A stretch of 33,103 nucleotides of DNA from Schizochytrium sp. CCTCC M209059 (GCA_000818945.1 KN805457.1:13234-46336); one strand, 5' to 3'; shown: positions 8,837 through 17,452, counted from the stretch's first letter. The notes: generated from the sequence alone by a model not told the origin. Translations and numbers: made by a program.

Positions 8837-10186
8837 ATGCCCTGGAAGAGTGCGACTGTGGCCCCTGCCCAGACTTTCGTTCAAGATTCGAGCACGAAAC
8901 CTCCCGTGTACGACTTCCGCCGAGCTTTCCGCTCAGACAGTATGATTGCGCTGCGCCCGGCGAGCCCTGTTTACACGTCAATCGGCCATGATGTGCAGCA
9001 TATGCTACGTTGGACAATGTATCTAATCCCGTCCATGGCGTTGGCCATTCTGGGTATTGTCGCGAACCACTTTATACTTACAGCCGCGCTACCTGGGGAC
9101 TTGCGCTTCCGTCCTATGATCACTTTCAGCGTTGCAGTCATAACGTTTTCCTTGGCACTCAGCACAATATACTATGGCTTTCGATGGCATTTGATCGAGG
9201 TGGCCCTCTCCATTACCCAGCTTCTCGTAGCATATGTTGTTTTGATTGCTCCTCAGGTCCTCAAGGGCTTTCCTTGGGACCCAGTACTGTCTGTAGGCAT
9301 GCTTAGTATCACCCATGGTGTCGCTGCATGGACGAATCTGCTTTTCTCGCAGTATCTGCAGAAAGCAAACCTGTGCTCTCCCAAGCCTCACATCGTTGCT
9401 CTCGTCATTGGGGTCTGCTCAGGCGTTGCAATGTTCACGATTGCTGTGTATGGGCTGATTATTCACAAAGATTACGTCTGGTATGAGGAGTGGCTCATTG
9501 TTGGCGTTGGATACCCGGCAGCCTCGGTTTTGGCGGGCCGCATCATGGTGGCTGACATGATCAGCTTTGCTTTGCTTTGGGCCTTCCCGGGGGGTTCGTC
9601 CTCTTTAGTGCTGAGCTTTTTCAGCCTTCTCGTCAAGATCAGCTTTTACTTGGCCGGCCAAATATCAATGATCGAAATGCACTCTTGGCGAGGCTTCGTG
9701 CTCTCTGTAATCATAGTGAGCCTCGCAGAGGTTTGCGGCACCTATGCCAATGCCAGGGTGACGCAGTTACTTCGCCGCAAGGCTAAAGACATCACGATTG
9801 ATCCTGACAGCCTTAACTTTGTTCAGCAATGGGCAGCTGTTCGAGCTGCGCTTTCCGATGAAAAGCTCATTCTACACACACATGATGAAGCGCTTGGTGA
9901 AAAGATTGTATTATGTGCCGCAATTACGGATGCATGGCTCACGGGATACGTTTCAGCTCATACCGTTCTGCTGCGCGGATTAATACTGATTTTCGCAGAG
10001 TCAATGCAGGATCTGTTGCAGCGTCGTATGCTCGCTTATGCGGCAGGTCTCTCAGTAACGAGTATCCCGCCTCGTCTCTTACGTCTACGTGAAAACATGA
10101 GCATTGTGTGTTTCATCATTATGACAAGCAATCTGTACAAATTTGCGACAAGCCTTCTCGCAGTGCCTTCCGTACCGACACCATGA
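8837..10186 (+). CDS. Multi-pass membrane protein, unknown family, paralogue 5 of 6
   Basis: 449 residues from the first in-frame ATG, 8837. A further 15 codons upstream back to a TTG are open but lack an ATG. N-terminal motif RRAFRSDSMIAL (28-39). The first hydrophobic segment begins near residue 58. Core residues are E218, R235, D240, K267, E298 and N305. The segment FSLLVKISFYLAGQ is nearly identical to paralogue 4. The soluble loop has DEKLILHTHDEALGEK (341-356), the C-terminal part SMQDLLQRRM (389-398), then IPPRLL. It ends in a short Pro-rich tail absent from paralogue 4. Function unknown. Confidence 0.9.
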   Translation: MPWKSATVAPAQTFVQDSSTKPPVYDFRRAFRSDSMIALRPASPVYTSIGHDVQHMLRWTMYLIPSMALAILGIVANHFILTAALPGDLRFRPMITFSVAVITFSLALSTIYYGFRWHLIEVALSITQLLVAYVVLIAPQVLKGFPWDPVLSVGMLSITHGVAAWTNLLFSQYLQKANLCSPKPHIVALVIGVCSGVAMFTIAVYGLIIHKDYVWYEEWLIVGVGYPAASVLAGRIMVADMISFALLWAFPGGSSSLVLSFFSLLVKISFYLAGQISMIEMHSWRGFVLSVIIVSLAEVCGTYANARVTQLLRRKAKDITIDPDSLNFVQQWAAVRAALSDEKLILHTHDEALGEKIVLCAAITDAWLTGYVSAHTVLLRGLILIFAESMQDLLQRRMLAYAAGLSVTSIPPRLLRLRENMSIVCFIIMTSNLYKFATSLLAVPSVPTP

Positions 10187-10942
10187 TTCGGCTCTTTGGC
10201 ATCGCTTGGCAAGCCCAGCCAAGCAAGGACCTCAGTCCTTTCGACTTGGATCTTTTCTTGGGACCTTGCATGCGTGCGGTCGCTCACTCTCTCGTCCTTT
10301 ACAGAATAGAGGTTGACCTGTGCACAGGCAACAATTTTTGGGCGCTATGGTCCCATGGCCCACGCGCGCGCAAGCTTTTTCAGAAATACAAACATGGTGG
10401 TTAACTCGGATGGTAGTTGCATTTGAAAGAGAAACGAGACCACTCTTCGAATGAATGAATGAATGAATGAATGAATGAAGTTTGACTTTCCACAAAGTTG
10501 CTTCGCCCTGCTTGCCTGGGCCGCTCATTCATGGTCCACCGACCATCTCTACATGGTCGATTCTCTACGCCCGCCTGCGAGCCTGCTTGCCTGCCTGGAC
10601 TATGCCTCTTTTACAAATAGTAAGAATCCGTTACGGAACTGAGTGGCCCGGACAGTGGCGGAAGGCGGGCCGGGCGGTAAACATGAACCCGGCCTTCTGA
10701 CTCTTGGACTTACTTACTGCTAGGCTCGACGGACAGTGTCGAGCAGAGACGAACAGCTCGAATCAAACACAACGGCTATTTTGCTTTGGCATTGGACACA
10801 TTTCGACACATATAGGTCCTCTATGCCCAAAGTAGTAGTGGGCTCAACTCGACATCGGCATGTACGTAAGTGCCTCGCCCGAACGCGACGAGGCTAGACG
10901 GCCGGAGTTCGTCCGTCAGTAGACTCGGCCAACTAAAAAAGG
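10187..10942. other. 756-bp intergenic region between paralogues 5 and 6
   Basis: No gene seen; the small open frames here are GC-rich noise. It holds a (GAAT)7 microsatellite at 10449-10479 and a 7-bp inverted repeat, GCTCGAC/GTCGAGC (10724-10730 and 10738-10744), that could form a short hairpin. Confidence 0.55.
10449..10479 (+). repeat. (GAAT)7 microsatellite
   Basis: Seven perfect GAAT units plus GAA in the spacer before paralogue 6. Confidence 0.95.
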
Positions 10943-12316
10943 ATGCCGGAGTCCCGGGCGGTGCGCGTGACGCCCGTACAGGACCCGGCACACGCGCCGT
11001 GGAGCGAGATACACGCGCTGGGAGATCAATCGACTGCGTCGCGAATAGTTCGTGCAGAGAGTATACTAAGTCTCCGAAGCAAATGTCTGATGGGAGAGGC
11101 TACGTGGCGGAGTGAGGTTGAGCATACTCTTTTCTGTACATTGAGATTATGGCCTTCTGCTTTGTTCATCGTGATCGTCGTTGTGTGCAATCATACGTTG
11201 CGACAAAGGCTTCTTACCATGCCTGACTTCTCCCAGTACAAGGCGGTAATCACATTCGCAATTGGCGATCTTAGTTTTGCAATATCGCTAATAATTCTGT
11301 GGCGCAGAGCGAGGATGAGTCGAGTGCAGACAATGCTTGTTATCTTTATGAAAGAGGGTATCAGCTTCGCAACACTCGCCTTGGGCATCCGGTGCGGTCT
11401 ACCATGGACAAACGACCAAATGTCAATATTTTTCTTCTCAGTCACGCTGGGACTGAGCATCATGATGGAACTGTATGCAGCGCAGGCATTGAGGCGCGAG
11501 AGGTTATGCTCTTTTCAGACGTCGTTCCTGACGTGGAGTAATTTTTTGTCTACGATCGTGGCATGCTTTACAATAATGTATTACTCATATCTCGTCATTT
11601 CTCTGGATCTTGAGGACTCTTGGCTTAAAGAGTGGCTCCTCAATGGTATCGCATTCCCGGTTCTCTCTGTGCTGGTTGGACGGCTGCTCGTGGCAGATCT
11701 GATGAGTTTTTTATTTATGTGGGTTTTTCAGCCTGAATCGCACCGAGCGGTCCTGACCTTTTACACAATTTTGGTGAGGTTAAACTTTAGCATTGCCTCG
11801 CAGATCGCAATTTTGCGGTTGACGACAGTTCGGGCCTTTATACTTTCTGCCATCGCTGCGTCCGTAATGGAGGCGGTGGGGACGCTGATGAACGTCAAAA
11901 TGTGTGACTACATTCGACGCAAGGCTCAGGACTATAAGCTTGACGCTGGCCACATGGGCAAGGACGCAAACGTGATGGCGCAGTGGCTTGCCGTGCGGTC
12001 GCAGTTGGCGCGAGAAAAACTCATTCTTCATACACACGATGAAGTGCTCGGCGAAAAAGTGGTCATTTTGGCCGCGACGGTGGAGACTATCCTGTCCACC
12101 AACAACACAGCGCAAGTTCTTGCTCTGCGTGGGACAGTTTTATTTATTGCACAAGTTCTGCAAGAGCTCTTGCAGCGGGTAATCCTCCGTTGGTGTGCAG
12201 AAATTTCTCTTACGAGCAACGAGCTGCGCTATCATTCCTGGCAGGACAATATTGTTTTGGAAAGCATTATTGTCATGACGCTGAATTTCTTCATAGCGTC
12301 AGAAGATCTTGTCTGA
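10943..12316 (+). CDS. Multi-pass membrane protein, unknown family, paralogue 6 of 6 (divergent)
   Basis: 457 residues, ATG 10943. The N-terminal motif is degenerate: SRIVRAESILSL (33-44). Core residues are kept at E230, R247, D252, E310 and N317, but the usual Lys is Arg279. The otherwise conserved WAFP is WVFQ (260-263), and the C-terminal PPR.L..REN motif is replaced by ELRYHSWQDN. The loop motif REKLILHTHDEVLGEK (357-372) is intact. A four-residue insertion around HMGKD (337-341) precedes it. Strong conservation of the HTHDE loop against drift elsewhere suggests that the loop is what the function needs. It is the last member: the next gene is convergent and unrelated. Function unknown. 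Confidence 0.9.
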   Translation: MPESRAVRVTPVQDPAHAPWSEIHALGDQSTASRIVRAESILSLRSKCLMGEATWRSEVEHTLFCTLRLWPSALFIVIVVVCNHTLRQRLLTMPDFSQYKAVITFAIGDLSFAISLIILWRRARMSRVQTMLVIFMKEGISFATLALGIRCGLPWTNDQMSIFFFSVTLGLSIMMELYAAQALRRERLCSFQTSFLTWSNFLSTIVACFTIMYYSYLVISLDLEDSWLKEWLLNGIAFPVLSVLVGRLLVADLMSFLFMWVFQPESHRAVLTFYTILVRLNFSIASQIAILRLTTVRAFILSAIAASVMEAVGTLMNVKMCDYIRRKAQDYKLDAGHMGKDANVMAQWLAVRSQLAREKLILHTHDEVLGEKVVILAATVETILSTNNTAQVLALRGTVLFIAQVLQELLQRVILRWCAEISLTSNELRYHSWQDNIVLESIIVMTLNFFIASEDLV

Positions 12317-12579
12317 TGGAACGAACAGACGCGCGCCTGCTTGAGCGTCATATCAGCAAGTCAAGGCATGTGTGCGTGTCTGGGACTGACTGTCTGTGAG
12401 CCTGGACCTGATCAGGAATTGTTTATCTGAAAACTACGAATACAAACGAAATTGACTGTTGAACAAACAAAGAAAGAAAGAATCCAAATTAGAAGGAAAG
12501 CATCTAGGAAACGAGAACGAATGGAAAGAAAAGGAAAGAAGATACGAGAGGAGGAGGGAGAGGAGAGAAAAAGACAATG
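12317..12579. other. Short convergent spacer, purine-rich
   Basis: It lies between the 3' ends of paralogue 6 (+) and the CRAL-TRIO gene (-). It contains AAAG-type and GGAGA-type purine runs (about 12468-12575). Both 3' UTRs must end within it or overlap. Confidence 0.6.
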
Positions 12580-13413
12580 CTAAGTTTCCGTTCGCGAGGC
12601 AGCCCAAGCTTGCTCGGCGAATTCGATAATAGGCTGCACGGAAAGAGGTTCCGTGCATGTGCCTCCAATCTCTGTGGGAAGCGACGAGGCGTCTACAGCG
12701 TCCTTGAAGCCGTCTACATCCTTGACTAGACAGAGCTTCGCACGGGTTCGAGGATCGAAGAAAAGCTGCACGACCTTCCATGCACCGCGCAACAAAGGGC
12801 CTGTCGGCGCAGCCATGGCTTGATGAAGACGCTCCGGGTAGTTGTCCTGCATGAGGCCAGCAACAACCTTGACCACGTCAAAATCCATATTCTTGCGGGT
12901 AGCGTCAAGGCGCGAGTAGACGACAGTCATGAGACCAATTGGTCCTGCGAGGTGCTCGACGTACTCTGCCAGAATAACTGTGGCCTTTTTCACTATCTCG
13001 AGGTCTTCGTACGTGTGCTTACCCATGACTTTGCTGCGCACAAGTACGATAAGACGCCCTTCCTTATCCTTGCCGTAAATTGAGAACTTGAGCTTTTCCA
13101 GCTCGGCGCGAACTTCGGCGGTCGGTTCAATGGGGAGATTCTCCTTTCGCCATGCCAAGTTGGCTTTCAGAAAGGTCTCTGCGTCATCAACTTTACCATC
13201 TCGCGCACGCAAGAACCTCACGACTTGGCCCGGACTTGCCTCTGGAAGTCGTTGCTGTAGCTCCTTGCAAGCCTCGAGCTCTGCGCCTTGCACAAGTTGT
13301 TCGAGTGGGCTAGAGCCCGACGCTGGCGCTGGCGCTGGTGCTGTTGCCGGCGCGCTTGCAGGCACAGACGCCGCCGACGCAGACGTCAAGGTAGTCGTCG
13401 TCTCCGTCGCCAT
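12580..13413 (-). CDS. CRAL-TRIO (Sec14-like) lipid-binding protein
   Basis: 277 residues. Residues 1-35 are a low-complexity Thr/Ser/Ala/Pro stretch, probably disordered. A CRAL-TRIO N-terminal helical region follows with VVRFLRARDGKVDDA (64-78) and FLKANLAWRKE (81-91). The lipid-binding lobe runs from about 105 to 262 and includes LMQDNYPERLHQA (187-199), AWKVVQLFFDPRTRAKL (211-227) and LPTEIGGTC (245-253), all classic Sec14-family signatures. Family members bind and exchange phosphatidylinositol, phosphatidylcholine or other hydrophobic ligands between membranes and can prime phosphoinositide kinases. Ligand specificity cannot be read here. There is no transmembrane segment or GOLD domain, so it is probably cytosolic. 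The start is the only ATG before the domain. Confidence 0.92.
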   Translation of the reverse strand: MATETTTTLTSASAASVPASAPATAPAPAPASGSSPLEQLVQGAELEACKELQQRLPEASPGQVVRFLRARDGKVDDAETFLKANLAWRKENLPIEPTAEVRAELEKLKFSIYGKDKEGRLIVLVRSKVMGKHTYEDLEIVKKATVILAEYVEHLAGPIGLMTVVYSRLDATRKNMDFDVVKVVAGLMQDNYPERLHQAMAAPTGPLLRGAWKVVQLFFDPRTRAKLCLVKDVDGFKDAVDASSLPTEIGGTCTEPLSVQPIIEFAEQAWAASRTET

Positions 13414-13440
13414 GAGCGCCGCTTGCTCCTGCTTCTATCG

Positions 13441-13467
13441 CCTTGCCTTGCCTTTTGCCTTGCCTTG
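13441..13467. repeat. CCTTG-type microsatellite
   Basis: CCTTG units with one interruption lie within 60 bp of the CRAL-TRIO start codon; on the coding strand this is CAAGG. Confidence 0.85.
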
Positions 13468-13620
13468 CGTTGAGAAGCAAGCCCCTCTCGCGCCCTTCAG
13501 CCTCTCCGCACGCTAGGGCCCGTGCGGGCGGCGCGAGCGAGCGGTACGAGCGCACAGAACTGTCTTTGGTGTGGCGCTCCAGCGAGGTGAGGTGAGCGGC
13601 GAGGTGGAGCACGCGCGCAT

Positions 13621-13650
13621 AAACAAACAAACAAACAAACAAACAAACAA
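13621..13650. repeat. (AAAC)7 microsatellite
   Basis: Perfect AAAC/ACAA tetranucleotide run of 30 bp, followed by two degenerate CTGAAACAA copies. Confidence 0.95.
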
Positions 13651-13881
13651 CTGAAACAAACAACTGAAACAAGCGGTTGTGTTTATCACAGACAGTCGGT
13701 CTGTGTAAGAGTGTGAGAAGTGAAGAAAGGGTGGATCGGAAAAAGCGCGTAGTAGTGCGGAGGGTTTGCCTGGCCGCACATGTGTGTATGTATGTATTCC
13801 GGTCAAGGTTGGAGCAATTGATTGATGCAGAGAGATGCTCGCTGCCGTGCCTCACTTTTACTTCCATTGGCTAAAAAGCAG

Positions 13882-13934
13882 ACGCAAGCAAACGCAAGCA
13901 AACGCAAGCAAACGCAAGCAAACGCAAGCAAACG
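13882..13934. repeat. AACGCAAGCA decamer tandem repeat
   Basis: About five near-perfect 10-bp units, just downstream of the transacylase stop codon on its strand. Confidence 0.9.
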
Positions 13935-14034
13935 TAATGCAAATTGGACCTACATTAGGCAATGGAAAAAGGAAATAGAGAGTCAACACTCTCGTAGCTG
14001 CGGCTTGGCCAGAGATTTGCCTTTACTTTGCTTT

Positions 14035-15171
14035 TTATGGAGAGACCTGCGGGAAGTCTTGTGGTGTTGGCAGATCGATTGTGTCCGAAACGGGGAAAAC
14101 GCGAACGTTCTTGCCACCGACAGCAGAGACGAGTGGCGAGAGAACCTTACCTCCAGCCTCAATAAAACTCGCGTTCGCGGCGCCTTGCAGTGCGGTATGC
14201 ACGCAGGCGTCCCAGCGCACAGTGCTTGTGAGCTGCTCAAGTGCCAACTCTTGAAGTGCGTCTGCGGATAGGACGGGCTCAGCCGTAACATTGGAAATGA
14301 TAGGAACGTCGGGATGACGCCACGACTTTGCAGCGCTGAGAGCCTCTTCCAGTGCTGGCCGAGCGTCTGCCATGACGCGGCAATGAAAAGGCGCAGATAC
14401 GCGGAGAGGTGTAGCCCTTCGGGCGCGGAATTTTTCCTTGGCAATTTCCACAGCGCGCGAGACGGCAAGGCGCGATCCGCTCAAAACAACCTGTTTAGGA
14501 CTATTAGCATTGGCCACCTGACAGACGTGAGAGTCCTCGCCAAGCTCTTGAAGAGCGAGAGCGCATGCTTCTGCCGCCTTTTCGTATCCAATGGGCATTA
14601 TTGCGTACATGGCAAAGTCATCGTCACCATCAGCGCGCTCCCGGAAAAACATGTTGCTGGCCGTTTGCATGGCACGGCCCCGAGCGCGTACAATGCGTGC
14701 AGCGTCCGCAAGCTCGAGGGCACCCGTGGCCACCATGGCGGCGAATTCGCCGAGTGAGTGGCCGAGGGCCATCTTGCAATGCGGGCTCGCGGCGCCGAGG
14801 CCAAGTTCATGATCAAGTACCCGCGTGACGGCGATGGACAGAGCCATGATGGCAGGTTGCGCATTTTCTGTAAGATCAAGCTCGTCCTGGGGGCCTCGTA
14901 GCAGCAAGCGGTTGCATACATCGTCCTGCAAGGCCTCGTCGACCTCGTCAAAGACGGGCTGGACGAGTTGCTCAAAGCGCTCAAGCCACGGCTGCGCGCG
15001 GCCAACGGTCTGCGATCCTTGACCAGGGAAAATAAGCACAAAGTCGTTTTTATCGCTCTCCTGAAGTCTGCTAGCCTGCATCATGAGTCCGCGCTGCGCG
15101 GAAGCCGCTGCTGCCTTCGCGGTTCGCGGGACCGTCCGCAGGGGCAGGCCCAATGCTTTCGTCCACATCAT
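14035..15171 (-). CDS. Malonyl-CoA:ACP transacylase (FabD/MCAT type), probably mitochondrial
   Basis: 378 residues. It transfers malonyl from malonyl-CoA to acyl carrier protein, the loading step of type II fatty-acid synthesis. Motifs: FPGQGSQ (48-54, oxyanion region), GHSLGE (137-142) with nucleophile Ser139, RGRAMQ (164-169) with Arg164 matching the malonate-binding arginine of FabD, and VSAPFHC (258-264) with catalytic His263. Residues 1-38 are rich in Arg, Ala and Ser with no acidic residue and look like a mitochondrial presequence. Length is normal for a stand-alone enzyme with a leader, so this is not a fragment of a multidomain synthase. The likely pathway is mitochondrial FAS, which supplies octanoate for lipoylation. 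A plastid or cytosolic location cannot be excluded from sequence alone. Confidence 0.93.
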   Translation of the reverse strand: MMWTKALGLPLRTVPRTAKAAAASAQRGLMMQASRLQESDKNDFVLIFPGQGSQTVGRAQPWLERFEQLVQPVFDEVDEALQDDVCNRLLLRGPQDELDLTENAQPAIMALSIAVTRVLDHELGLGAASPHCKMALGHSLGEFAAMVATGALELADAARIVRARGRAMQTASNMFFRERADGDDDFAMYAIMPIGYEKAAEACALALQELGEDSHVCQVANANSPKQVVLSGSRLAVSRAVEIAKEKFRARRATPLRVSAPFHCRVMADARPALEEALSAAKSWRHPDVPIISNVTAEPVLSADALQELALEQLTSTVRWDACVHTALQGAANASFIEAGGKVLSPLVSAVGGKNVRVFPVSDTIDLPTPQDFPQVSP

Positions 15172-15602
15172 GGTCGCGTCGCACGCACCAGTGACTTCGT
15201 CCTTGTGGTTTCCCAGCGGTGCTATAGCCCGCGTGCCCTGAGCAACCGCGTCTTGTCCCTCGCTCCGGGAGCAAGGCTGCCGCGTCTCCTTGGGGCTCTC
15301 TCGCGCTTCAGTGTTTGAGGTTTTTGTCTTGTGGGCCTCATGGATGAAACAAGGATGTCAGTCGGATGCCATGGGTAAATAGAGAAAAAAGACAATCTGC
15401 GCAACCCTTTAGAACAACAATGGTTTCTCTGTTAGAGTATAGCTGCAATTTACTATTTGAGCTCTGACAACTTGAAGTGATGATCGAATAGAGCGCAGGG
15501 GTAGGCCATTTTGATTGGGAATCCTTGGCAAGGAACGCGCGGGATCCGAGACATGGAGAAAGAGATTTGAGCCCCAGTATCTTCTTTCTTTAGAAAGACC
15601 AC

Positions 15603-15638
15603 CTGCCGCTGCCGCTGCCGCTGCCGCTGCCGCTGCCG
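15603..15638. repeat. (CTGCCG)6 hexanucleotide repeat
   Basis: Six perfect CTGCCG units in the divergent intergenic region. Confidence 0.97.
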
Positions 15639-16386
15639 GAATGAGGAGATAGAATTTTTCCGCAAGAAGCTCGCGCCTTAGAATTACGCCCAAAGAGATG
15701 CGGTGGCGGATGCATCTTTACAAGTTCACTTTTCTTAAACGAAGTAAGTGTAGTTACTAGTTCTTTGAAGGAAACGAAGGGCAGACTCGCGGCACGCGCA
15801 CGACAACGCTCTTCAACTAGAGCGCAAAAGAATCCCCGCTGAATCCGCAAAGGATTCTTTGTTTCCCTTATCAAAGCATCCATTCCTTTATTTCACGCGA
15901 GCGAGGCCCATCGCTCATGGAATTCGTAGCCTATCTTCGTCCTTCCATGTCATAATTCTTCGTGCATGCGAATGCTGCCCCATCCACCATCCCGCTCCCT
16001 GTGTGTGTGTCCAATGCAGAGAGACTGGCACGAGTCCGCGTGGTCGGGCTTCCTCCCTCTACCTCCTCGCCGAGTCGCCTCGCGCGATGGAGACCCGGTC
16101 GCCAAGGGCGCGCTGACAGTGCTTGATGATTGATCGTCGCGATGATTGCGCAACCCCTTCTTTGGGGAGCATGCGCGCTCCGAAATCATGACGCACTCTG
16201 CCAGAAACCATTGCTCTCTCTCTCTGCCTGCGCGCGCGACGGGGAGGTCTTGGCGAAGCCCGAGGGAGGAGGCTGGAGCGGGAGCTACGGCTGTGCGAGG
16301 CGTGAAGGCTTTTGGGCTGCCACACAGACGACAGACCGGCTTTGGTTGTCCGTCGCGTCGCGATCCATTGGGCCTGGCCAGCTGTA

Positions 16387-16440
16387 GTACGTACGTACGT
16401 GCGTGCGTGCGTGCGTGCGTGCGTGCCGGCGTGCCGGCGT
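16387..16440 (+). repeat. GTAC/GTGC tetranucleotide tract
   Basis: GTAC units pass into about seven GTGC units and then GCCGGCGT copies, ending some 70 bp before the reductase ATG. Alternating purine-pyrimidine sequence of this kind can adopt Z-DNA in principle. Confidence 0.9.
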
Positions 16441-16507
16441 GTGAAGGAGACGCAGCAGACACAGGCAGGTGACGAGATCCCAGCGGCGCACGACAGAGAC
16501 CGACGCG

Positions 16508-17452
16508 ATGGAGAACCTCAACGATCTCTTGCCGTATCTGATTGGCGTGGGCGTTGTGCTGGTGACTGTGATTGTATATTTGCTGCGCAAGTCGGGGAGC
16601 GATGAGACACCTGGTGCGGTATTTCTGAACAAGGAACGCGTCTCGGTGCCGCTCATCGAGCGCAAGGACTTGTCACACGACACTCGTCTGTACCGCTTTG
16701 GCTTGCCCAAGCCCAACGACGTGTTTGGTCTACCCATCGGCAAGCACATTAAGGTTTTTTGCCCTACACCCAAGGGAATCAAGGAGGGCGAGTGGAATGG
16801 CCGGCCCGACGTGGACTTTGGCAAACCCGAGATCGAGCGCAAGTACACGCCTACATCGAGCAACAAGAACCTCGGCTACTTTGATCTCTTCATCAAGGTG
16901 TACCATGGCGGCGTGCTCGAGCAGTTTTCGGATGGTGGCAAAATGTCACTTTACTTTGAGACGCTCAAGGTAGGCGACACGATCGATGTTCAGGGCCCCT
17001 TTGGACTCTACGAGTATCTGGGCAAGGGCACCTTCAAGATCATGCGCAAGACTCGCGAGGTGAAGAAGGTGGGCATGCTCGCTGGCGGTACGGGCATCAC
17101 ACCCATGCTTCAGGTCATCACGGCCATCATGTCAGACGACAGTGATGCAACGGAAGTGAGCCTGATTTTTGCCAACAAGACCGAGGAGGACATTCTCGTG
17201 CGCGATATGCTCGAAAAGCTCGCGGCCGAGAACCCGGGTCGCTTTCATTTGCACTACACCCTGGACGCGCCGCCTGAGAACTGGACGCACTCAAAGGGTT
17301 TTATCTCGGAAGAGATGATCCGCAAGCACATGCCAGCACCAGCAGACGACACGCTTATTCTTATGTGCGGTCCTCCGCCCATGATCAAGTTTGCTTGCAA
17401 GCCAAACTTGGAAAAGGTCGGCCATGCGTCCAGCAACGTCATTGAGTTTTAG
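16508..17452 (+). CDS. NADH-cytochrome b5 reductase, membrane-anchored
   Basis: 314 residues from ATG 16508; 13 open codons upstream begin at a GTG and are not expected to be used. An N-terminal hydrophobic anchor (9-26) is followed by a ferredoxin-reductase fold. FAD-binding motif RKYTPTSS (111-118); NAD(P)-binding motifs GGTGITPM (193-200) and CGPPPM (287-292). The enzyme passes electrons from NADH through FAD to cytochrome b5, which feeds fatty-acid desaturases, elongation and sterol synthesis at the ER or outer mitochondrial membrane. Between the first FAD strand and RKYTP there is an extra hydrophilic segment (about 85-108) not found in the animal enzymes I know. NADH preference is assumed from the family. 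The Phe C-terminus (VIEF) is typical. Confidence 0.94.
   Translation: MENLNDLLPYLIGVGVVLVTVIVYLLRKSGSDETPGAVFLNKERVSVPLIERKDLSHDTRLYRFGLPKPNDVFGLPIGKHIKVFCPTPKGIKEGEWNGRPDVDFGKPEIERKYTPTSSNKNLGYFDLFIKVYHGGVLEQFSDGGKMSLYFETLKVGDTIDVQGPFGLYEYLGKGTFKIMRKTREVKKVGMLAGGTGITPMLQVITAIMSDDSDATEVSLIFANKTEEDILVRDMLEKLAAENPGRFHLHYTLDAPPENWTHSKGFISEEMIRKHMPAPADDTLILMCGPPPMIKFACKPNLEKVGHASSNVIEF

Larger units (their letters stand above)
13414..14034. other. Intergenic region upstream of the CRAL-TRIO gene
   Basis: No gene seen. It carries three microsatellites (CCTTG, AAAC and a decamer), plus the inverted pair CACAGAC/GTCTGTG at 13687-13705. It must contain the CRAL-TRIO promoter and leader and the transacylase terminator. 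Confidence 0.6.
15172..16507. other. 1.3-kb divergent promoter region (transacylase / b5 reductase)
   Basis: It separates two divergently transcribed genes. Minus-strand frames of 70-170 codons occur, including one of 97 codons (15590-15883) ending in a Ser-Gly run encoded by the CTGCCG repeat, but none has a recognisable domain. Visible elements: (CTGCCG)6, a small inverted repeat GAATCC/GGATTC (15841-15857), and a GTAC/GTGC tract close to the reductase start. Confidence 0.55.

Noticed and set aside
15590..15883. 97-codon minus-strand frame ending in Ser-Gly repeats
   Set aside because: It has an ATG, but the repeat tail comes from (CTGCCG)6 and the rest has no domain. A small gene is not excluded but is unsupported.
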